Of a DNA stretch of 64,000 nt, positions 58,709-64,000 are shown one piece after another. The notes beneath the pieces were generated by a model that was not told the DNA's origin, ran no database searches, and saw nothing but the letters and a program-made list of their open reading frames with translations. Source of the stretch: SIG607 sp045592625. Its GTDB lineage: Bacteria; Bacillota; Clostridia; Oscillospirales; Acutalibacteraceae. The stretch lies in NCBI GenBank assembly GCA_045592625.1, contig JAZNVC010000004.1, positions 124,001 through 188,000 of the forward strand, read 5' to 3'. Each line of letters starts with the position of its first letter. The stretch's first letter is position 1. The position numbers and the translations under genes are program-made.

Positions 58709-60578
58709 ACTCTATTCCTGCCAACTTGAGTTTTAGCGTTGCAAGATCAGCGGCATTAACTAAAGTATCTCTGTTAAGGTCCCCGCAATCATAATCAACA
58801 CCCTCAAGAGTGCTGAGTCCTGCAAGGAACAGTTTCATTATCGCAAGGTCGGTAGCATTTACACTGCCGTCGCCGTCAATATCTCCTAAAAGGAAGGCTC
58901 TGTCGCCGCAAATGGTACATTTGCCTTTATCGTTATAGCTATGGTCTCTTGTGCCTATGCAGGTTTCAAAGTACCAGGTTGCCATATCAAGTGTACTGTA
59001 TTTTGGGATTGTAAGCTTTTCTAAATCTGCGGCTTCGCCCCTAAAATATACCTTTTTAAGTTGGTCACAGTCAACAAAAGCCGAATTACTTATATATTCA
59101 ATACCTTTACCAATAGTGATTGAACTTAACTTATCGCAATAATGGAAAGCGTACTCCGAAATGGTTTTTAGACTATCGGGAAAATTTACTTGGGTAATAT
59201 TTTTGCATCTTTCAAATGCACCAACGCCAATTCTTTCAACCCTGTTATGCAAGGTTATGTCGGTTAAATTCTCATACCCACTAAATGCATAGTTCTTTAT
59301 TTCGGTTACAGATTCAGGTACTACAAGTTGTGTTAACTTTTTGTCGTTTATATATAAGGCGGCATTATAGTTTATGGGATTAGCAAAGTTATCATAAAAA
59401 GTTATGTTAAGCCAAACTGTTAAATCGCTTACATATACCTGTTTAATTTTGCCGTTTTGATAAAAAGCCTGGGATCCAATTTCCTTTAAACTGTCAGGAA
59501 TAATAAGGGTAGTAATATCGGAGCGATGGGCTAATGCACTTTCAGAGATACTTACTATTCCCTGCTTTATTTCAAAAGTCTGAGGGCTTGTTCCTTTATA
59601 GGTATATAAAACATTGCCTATATAAACAGGACCATCTGTCAGATTATCATACCAAAGAGTTTGGCTAAAAGCCTCTGAGCCCACATAACTTATATTGGAA
59701 AACTCTATGGTTTCAAGGGCTGTGCAATTATAGAAAGCATAGTTATCAATTCGTTTTACACTGCTTTGAATAGTAATAGAGGTTAATTCTTCTTGAAAAC
59801 TAAAAGCGTTTTCCCCAATACTTTTAGTATCCTCTTTTATTGTTACCGTTTGGGGACAGGTGCCTTTATATTTATAAATGTGTTTACCTATATAGATAAT
59901 TCCGTCGGGATGATTTTCTACTATTGCAGTATAATCAAAAGCACCGTTTTTAATATACTCAACACTGTCGGGAACGGTAATATCGGTTAAAGATGAACAA
60001 AAACCAAAAGTATTATTTTCTATATATTTTAATCCCTGTGGAAGTGTTACGTTATTAAGAGAAGCACAACTGTGAAAAGCCAAAGAGCCTATATAGGTTA
60101 TACTGTCTGGTAAAGTTATACTTTCAAGACTTTCGCATTTATAAAATGCGTACTCACCAATTTTTTTAACTGCGCTTGGAACATTAACCTCTTTTAGTCT
60201 TACACACTCGTAGAAGGTATAATCCGGAATAGCTTCAATACCATCGGGAAGTTTTACAGACTCCAGTTTTTGACAATTTTGGAATAGCTGTGTCCCGATT
60301 TGAGTAACACTGTCAGGTATTGTTACGCTTATCATATCTTCGCAATCGAAAAACGCACTGTTACCGATGGCTGTAACCTCAAAACCGCCCAAATACTGCG
60401 GAACTACTACGTCTGGGCTTATTTTTTTATCAACGTTGGTAATCTTTGCGGTAGTTCCGATTATTTCATAGGTGTAATAGTCCTGAGTGAAGCTTTGAGC
60501 ATAAGTAATAACAAAGCAAGAAGAAATTACGCAAAAAACCAAGGCAATCGTTAAAAGTACCGATATTATTTTTTTCAT
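58707..60578 (-). CDS. Secreted BspA-type leucine-rich repeat protein with C-terminal dockerin
   Basis: 623 residues. Signal peptide (about 1-28, KKIISVLLTIALVFCVISSC). About 13 repeats of the LRR_5/BspA type follow, each like VTIPDSVTQIGTQLFQNC, with two inserts of the form IIYIGKHIYKYKGTCPQT and PVYIGNVLYTYKGTSPQT. A short CxxC region (KGKCTICGD, about 558) precedes the dockerin: two Ca-binding segments GDIDGDGSVNATDLAIMK and GDLNRDTLVNAADLATLK (about 569-620), each with an F-helix pattern. A dockerin anchors a protein to a cohesin scaffold, so the cell probably has cohesin proteins. LRR part likely binds a ligand; no catalytic domain is seen. Single gene with its own promoter and terminator. 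Confidence 0.9.
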   Translation of the reverse strand: MKKIISVLLTIALVFCVISSCFVITYAQSFTQDYYTYEIIGTTAKITNVDKKISPDVVVPQYLGGFEVTAIGNSAFFDCEDMISVTIPDSVTQIGTQLFQNCQKLESVKLPDGIEAIPDYTFYECVRLKEVNVPSAVKKIGEYAFYKCESLESITLPDSITYIGSLAFHSCASLNNVTLPQGLKYIENNTFGFCSSLTDITVPDSVEYIKNGAFDYTAIVENHPDGIIYIGKHIYKYKGTCPQTVTIKEDTKSIGENAFSFQEELTSITIQSSVKRIDNYAFYNCTALETIEFSNISYVGSEAFSQTLWYDNLTDGPVYIGNVLYTYKGTSPQTFEIKQGIVSISESALAHRSDITTLIIPDSLKEIGSQAFYQNGKIKQVYVSDLTVWLNITFYDNFANPINYNAALYINDKKLTQLVVPESVTEIKNYAFSGYENLTDITLHNRVERIGVGAFERCKNITQVNFPDSLKTISEYAFHYCDKLSSITIGKGIEYISNSAFVDCDQLKKVYFRGEAADLEKLTIPKYSTLDMATWYFETCIGTRDHSYNDKGKCTICGDRAFLLGDIDGDGSVNATDLAIMKLFLAGLSTLEGVDYDCGDLNRDTLVNAADLATLKLKLAGIE

Positions 60579-60627
60579 ATTATTCTCTCCCTAATTTGAT
60601 TATTTTCTAATAATCATTTACAGTTTT

Positions 60628-60656
60628 ATATTACCAAAAAAATCGCCTTATTGCAA
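60628..60656 (-). promoter_or_regulatory. Promoter of the dockerin protein gene
   Basis: Minus-strand TTGCAA (60656-60651), 17-nt spacer, TAATAT (60633-60628). It begins right after the terminator of the upstream gene. Confidence 0.55.
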
Positions 60657-60687
60657 CAAAAAACTGCTCAGGAAACCTGAGCAGTTT
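60657..60687 (-). terminator. Terminator of the P-loop protein gene
   Basis: ACTGCTCAGG pairs with CCTGAGCAGT around TTT on the minus strand, followed by TTTTTTG. Confidence 0.9.
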
Positions 60688-60705
60688 AATACTAATTTTT
60701 AAAAA

Positions 60706-61119
60706 TTATTTTTCTACGTAAGAGAGAACCTCTTTTGGAAGTTCGTCTTCATTTGCAGAAACTGTAAAGAAGAATTCAATTTTTGTATCCTTTGAAAGCT
60801 CATCAACCTTCTTGAGGAAGTTTGCAAGTTCTGCATAATCACGAGAGCCGATACGAAGTGTTGCATCACCGAATACATCGGTAACGTCGTAATTTCCTGC
60901 ACATACACCGCAAATCATTCCGTAATAAGCATCAAAGCCTTTAACACTGTAGTGGTCGGCATCAATAAGTCTTACTTTATGGGTAATATTAAACTTTAAA
61001 GTATCGCCCTGCTCAAAGCAAACAACACAACCATTGCTCTTTTCTGCGGCAGCGTTCACAACATCCATTAAACGTTTGGTTTTGCCGGAACCCTTTTTAC
61101 CAATGATGATTTTTACCAT
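60706..61119 (-). CDS. Small P-loop protein of unknown function
   Basis: 137 residues with Walker A IIIGKKGSGKTKRL (about 4-17) at the N-terminus and no other motif that I recognise; a hydrophobic-Asp stretch VRLIDADHYS (about 49-58) might be Walker B-like. It reads like a small ATP-binding protein conserved in Clostridia. GGAGCTGG lies before the ATG. Located 42 nt after pgi and probably co-transcribed with it. Confidence 0.75.
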   Translation of the reverse strand: MVKIIIGKKGSGKTKRLMDVVNAAAEKSNGCVVCFEQGDTLKFNITHKVRLIDADHYSVKGFDAYYGMICGVCAGNYDVTDVFGDATLRIGSRDYAELANFLKKVDELSKDTKIEFFFTVSANEDELPKEVLSYVEK

Positions 61120-61161
61120 AATAACCAGCTCCTTTTATATTCACCGCTTAAAGCGGATATT

Positions 61162-62502
61162 TTACTTTCCGAGTCTCTTTTCAAGTTCAGCCTTTTGAGC
61201 TTCATAGCCCGGCTTTCCAAGAAGAGCAAACATATTTTTCTTATAACTTTCTACGCCGGGTTGGTTAAAGGGATTTACCCCTAAAACATATCCCGAAAGT
61301 GCACAGGCCTTTTCAAAGAAGTAAATAAGCCTACCAAGGTTTTCCTCATCAGCCTTATCTACCTTTACAACAAGGTTAGGCACTCCGCCGTCGGTATGAG
61401 CAAGCAGTGTTCCCTCAAAAGCCTTTTGATTAACATATGCCATCTTTTTTCCTGACAGGAAGTTAAGTCCGTCACCATCGTTTTCTTCTTTTTCAATAAC
61501 AAGATAACTGCCTGTATCCCCTATTGTAACAACCGTTTCAAAAAGGATTCTGCTTCCCTCCTGAATATACTGACCCATAGAATGAAGGTCAGTAGAGAAG
61601 GTAGCGGTTGTAGGGAGAAGACCCTTATTATCCTTGCCTTCACTCTCGCCGAAAAGTTGTTTGTACCATTCAGCCATCATAGTAAATCTGGGCTCGTAGC
61701 TTACAAGCATTTCCACCGATTTACCCTTTCGATAAAAGGCATTACGAACGGCTACATATTGATAACAACCGTTTTTATTTATATCTTTTACTGAATATTC
61801 CTTAGCAGCCATAGCCGCACCCTGCATTAATGCATCAATATCAGCACCTGCAGCAGCAATGGGAAGAAGTCCCACAGCGGTAAGAACGGAAAAACGTCCT
61901 CCAACGTCATCAGGAACTACAAAGCACTCATAGCCCTTTTCGTTTGCTAGTTGTTTTAAGGTGCCTTTTTCACGGTCGGTAGTACAGTAAATACGCTTAG
62001 CGGCTTCCTCTTCACCGTATTTTTCTTCCATAAGCTTTCTGAGTACTCTGAAAGCTACGGCAGGCTCGGTAGTAGTACCGCTTTTGGAAATAATATTAAG
62101 AGAAACACGTTTATTCTCACAGAGAGCAAGAATATCGTTAAGGTAAGAACCGCTTATAGAATTACCCGCAAAATAAATTTCAGGTGTGTTTTTTCTAACA
62201 TTATTGTAGAAAGTACCTTTTAAAAATTCAATGGCGGCTCTTGCACCCAGGTAACTGCCGCCAATGCCTATAACAATAAGAATATCGGTGTCATTCTTGA
62301 TTTTTTCGGCTGATTTTTTAATTCTTTCAAATTCATTTTTATCATAATCAAAAGGAAGATTTACCCATCCTAAAAAGTCGTTGCCGAGTCCGTTTCTGTT
62401 TTCAACAGTATCGTGAGCCGCATAAATCTCGGGTGTTATGTCAGCTATATCATCTTCATTCAAAAAATCTTTTGCATAATCAAAAGTAAAATTAATCGCC
62501 AT
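61162..62502 (-). CDS. pgi: Glucose-6-phosphate isomerase
   Basis: Interconverts glucose 6-phosphate and fructose 6-phosphate. 446 residues, the short bacterial form. Sugar-phosphate-binding VIGIGGSYLGARA (about 78-90), ISKSGTTTEPAVAFR (about 137-151), DVGGRFSVLTAVGL (about 199-212), the catalytic Glu in LFGESEGKDNKG and the C-terminal Gln/Lys region NPFNQPGVESYKK (about 410-422). AAGGAGA precedes the ATG. Confidence 0.96.
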   Translation of the reverse strand: MAINFTFDYAKDFLNEDDIADITPEIYAAHDTVENRNGLGNDFLGWVNLPFDYDKNEFERIKKSAEKIKNDTDILIVIGIGGSYLGARAAIEFLKGTFYNNVRKNTPEIYFAGNSISGSYLNDILALCENKRVSLNIISKSGTTTEPAVAFRVLRKLMEEKYGEEEAAKRIYCTTDREKGTLKQLANEKGYECFVVPDDVGGRFSVLTAVGLLPIAAAGADIDALMQGAAMAAKEYSVKDINKNGCYQYVAVRNAFYRKGKSVEMLVSYEPRFTMMAEWYKQLFGESEGKDNKGLLPTTATFSTDLHSMGQYIQEGSRILFETVVTIGDTGSYLVIEKEENDGDGLNFLSGKKMAYVNQKAFEGTLLAHTDGGVPNLVVKVDKADEENLGRLIYFFEKACALSGYVLGVNPFNQPGVESYKKNMFALLGKPGYEAQKAELEKRLGK

Positions 62503-62529
62503 TTTGAGTCTCCTTATTCTGTTATTAAT

Positions 62530-62558
62530 ATTGTACTATAAATCACTTGGTTTTTCAA
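62530..62558 (-). promoter_or_regulatory. Sigma-A promoter of pgi
   Basis: Minus-strand TTGAAA (62558-62553), 17-nt spacer, TACAAT (62535-62530). Confidence 0.8.
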
Positions 62559-62600
62559 CTAGAAAATTTGATTTTTTAGAAAAAATTCACAATTTTCACA

Positions 62601-63791
62601 CTAAGGGGTTAACAGATACTTGAGCAATATAGCAAAAGAACGCCATATATTGATACCATAGACATCTTCCCCCGCATTAATGGGCAAAACCCCTATTTCT
62701 TCACCGTCGCAAAGTATGCGAAGCTCACCTATTTTGTCGCCTTTTTTAACAGGTGCCGTTACGTTTTCGGGCAGAATTACCTCCGTTTTTATTTTTTCCT
62801 TTTGATTCTTCTTTATAAGTGCATAATAATTTTCACTTTTTTCCACGCTTATACTTCTTTTGGTTCCCTTTTTTACAGCAATGGTTTCAGGTAAATTTTC
62901 ATCGGTTTTTATTTCTTTATTGCAGTAATTGGCAAAACCAAAATTAAGAAGCTTCTGACAGGCTGAAAAACGGTTTGCACTTGTATCGGCACCCATAGCT
63001 ACCGCTATAAGATTAAGTCCCTCCCGACTTGCACTTGCAGAAAGACAATATCCCGCATCGGCTGTTGTGCCCGTTTTAAGTCCCGTACAGCCGTCATAAA
63101 AGCGAACAAGTTTATTTGTGCTGACAAGCTGCGACTCTGAATCTCTAAGAGTATCCATCCAAATAGTAGTATATTCGATAATTTTTTTATGTTTTAAAAG
63201 TTCCTTGGACATAAGTGCAACATCATAAGCACTGCTATAGTGATTTTCGGCATCAAGACCTGTTGAATTTATAAAATTGGTATTATTCATTCCAAGGCTT
63301 TTGGCTTTATTATTCATAAGCACTACAAAACCCTCTTCACTTCCTGCCACCGCTTCGGCAAGAAGTACCGTTGCGTCATTAGCCGAAACTACCGCCACCG
63401 CTTTAATAAGGTCGCTTACAGTCATTTGTTCACCCGGCTCAAGCCATATCTGACTGCCGCCCAGTTTTGCTGCCGTATCACTGCAGGTCAGCACCGTTTC
63501 ATAGGTTAACTGTCCGTTTTCTATTGCCTCCATAACCAAAAGCAAGGACATTATTTTTGTAATAGATGCCGGAGGAAGTTTTTCATCAATATTCTCGCTA
63601 AACAAAATTTTTCCCGAATCGGCATCTATAAGAACCGCACTTTTAACGTTGCTCAGAGGAACTCCCACTTGGATTTCACTTACTACGGGAAGCGGAGAAT
63701 AATCAACCTCCTCCTCACTTATTACCCTTGCATTTACTTTTATAGGAAAGGCAATGCATAAACAAATTAAAACCGCAACAAATTTTTTCAT
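62601..63791 (-). CDS. D-alanyl-D-alanine carboxypeptidase, DacA/DacF type
   Basis: Trims the terminal D-Ala of peptidoglycan stems. 396 residues: signal peptide (about 1-22), SxxK in PPASITKIMSLL (catalytic Ser about 81), SxN in VVSANDATVLLAEA, KTG in GLKTGTTADAGYC (about 236-248), followed by the C-terminal beta domain typical of PBP5 (about 285-390). The sequence fits the DacF/PBP5 group; a sporulation role is possible but not shown. The ATG directly follows the T-tract of a terminator-like hairpin whose 3' arm holds its ribosome site. Confidence 0.92.
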   Translation of the reverse strand: MKKFVAVLICLCIAFPIKVNARVISEEEVDYSPLPVVSEIQVGVPLSNVKSAVLIDADSGKILFSENIDEKLPPASITKIMSLLLVMEAIENGQLTYETVLTCSDTAAKLGGSQIWLEPGEQMTVSDLIKAVAVVSANDATVLLAEAVAGSEEGFVVLMNNKAKSLGMNNTNFINSTGLDAENHYSSAYDVALMSKELLKHKKIIEYTTIWMDTLRDSESQLVSTNKLVRFYDGCTGLKTGTTADAGYCLSASASREGLNLIAVAMGADTSANRFSACQKLLNFGFANYCNKEIKTDENLPETIAVKKGTKRSISVEKSENYYALIKKNQKEKIKTEVILPENVTAPVKKGDKIGELRILCDGEEIGVLPINAGEDVYGINIWRSFAILLKYLLTP

Positions 63792-63822
63792 AAAAAAACA
63801 TACCCCCTTAATAAGAGGTATG
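63792..63822 (-). terminator. Terminator-like hairpin overlapping the dacF-like ribosome site
   Basis: On the minus strand CATACCTCTT pairs with AAGGGGGTATG (10 bp with G-T pairs, loop ATTA), followed by seven T and then at once the ATG at 63791. GGGGG of the 3' arm is the only ribosome site, with an 11-nt spacer. It ends the Cys-rich gene upstream. Confidence 0.75.
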
Positions 63823-63836
63823 ATTTTTTTAAAATT

Positions 63837-64000
63837 TTAATAACCTAAATCTTCGTTACATATAATTACTTTTATTCTATCCTTTATTACCTGGTATGAC
63901 TGAACAATATAACTGCAACAAATTCTGGTTTCGCTATCGCATCCGTCTGAAAAAGAATCTGAGCCAATAGCCATACATTCATTTTTACAGGCACAATAGT
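63837..64000 (-). CDS. Cys-rich protein, C-terminal part only (5' end outside window)
   Basis: The last 54 codons of a minus-strand frame enter from the right edge and stop at 63837. The visible end carries CACKNECMAIGSDSF, then SDGCDSETRICCSY and finally VIICNEDLGY: at least seven Cys in 54 residues. I do not recognise the family. The frame is supported by the terminator 15 nt downstream and by the absence of alternative long frames here. Metal binding or disulfide cross-linking would be a guess. Confidence 0.5.
   Translation of the reverse strand, partial: YCACKNECMAIGSDSFSDGCDSETRICCSYIVQSYQVIKDRIKVIICNEDLGY

Noticed and set aside
1..64000. tRNA, rRNA or tmRNA genes
   Set aside because: No cloverleaf-like segment or conserved rRNA stretch was noticed; nearly all space is coding and the gaps are short.

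Overview
The window comes from a low-GC, Gram-positive, spore-forming Clostridia member, most likely an Oscillospiraceae/Ruminococcus-like gut or rumen bacterium. Evidence: a sigma-K type sporulation sigma factor, WhiA, HprK, a Prp-processed form of ribosomal protein L27 with its Prp protease, an IspH-S1 fusion typical of Clostridia, ThyX instead of ThyA, and a secreted leucine-rich protein with a C-terminal dockerin. Both edges cut genes (a class B penicillin-binding protein at the left, a Cys-rich protein at the right). I see no tRNA, rRNA, CRISPR array, intact transposase or integrase.

Layout. 1-5.8 kb (minus): thyX-tmk-DJ-1-mltG-U32 operon behind a strong sigma-A promoter, then a PBP. 5.9-7.1 kb (plus): prs. 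7.2-15.9 kb (minus): hprK-ROK glucokinase-murB-whiA-dnaE-(HprK-like/signal-peptidase fusion), interrupted by a 102-bp tandem repeat between glucokinase and murB; rapZ and yvcK, usual companions of whiA, are absent. 16-19.6 kb (plus): ychF, a lipoprotein, a YugP-type zinc peptidase and alr, facing eno. 21-28.1 kb (plus): rlmB, a degenerate P-type-ATPase-like protein without the DKTGT motif, metG, tatD, a tiny N/Q/K-rich peptide and a membrane-anchored unknown. 28.1-33.9 kb (minus): an IS-like remnant, an ABC exporter with a TetR regulator, yitT, mrnC, obgE, rpmA-prp-rplU with an L21 leader. 34-35.5 kb (plus): an SDR enzyme and sigK. 35.5-39.8 kb (minus): DUF951-prfA-tsaC/sua5-coaE-M18 aminopeptidase. 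40-44.7 kb (plus): SbcD/SbcC-like pair and a GH63-like glycosidase. 44.7-58.6 kb (minus): uvrB-uvrA followed by DUF5685, a Cys-rich J-protein, a membrane protein, HI0933-family flavoprotein, cmk, plsC and ispH-S1. 58.7-64 kb (minus): dockerin protein, P-loop protein, pgi, a dacF-like carboxypeptidase and a partial Cys-rich gene.

The most unusual places are: (1) upstream of uvrB, where a LarA-type nickel racemase and an ECF transporter S component lie between the intact uvrB and a second, truncated copy of the uvrB 5' end, with an exact 26-bp direct repeat on either side of the two genes, which looks like the scar of an integration; (2) the catalytically dead P-type ATPase homologue; (3) a fusion of an HPr-kinase-like P-loop domain to an S26 signal-peptidase-like domain; (4) four genes (PBP, N/Q/K peptide, sigK, dacF-like) whose Shine-Dalgarno sequence is the 3' arm of a hairpin directly upstream, three of the hairpins looking like intrinsic terminators with the U-tract as the spacer before the start codon.

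Most genes are housekeeping (wall synthesis, DNA repair and replication, translation factors, nucleotide and CoA supply) in compact operons with 1-20 nt overlaps. All product names rest on reading motifs and overall similarity by eye; no database search was possible.
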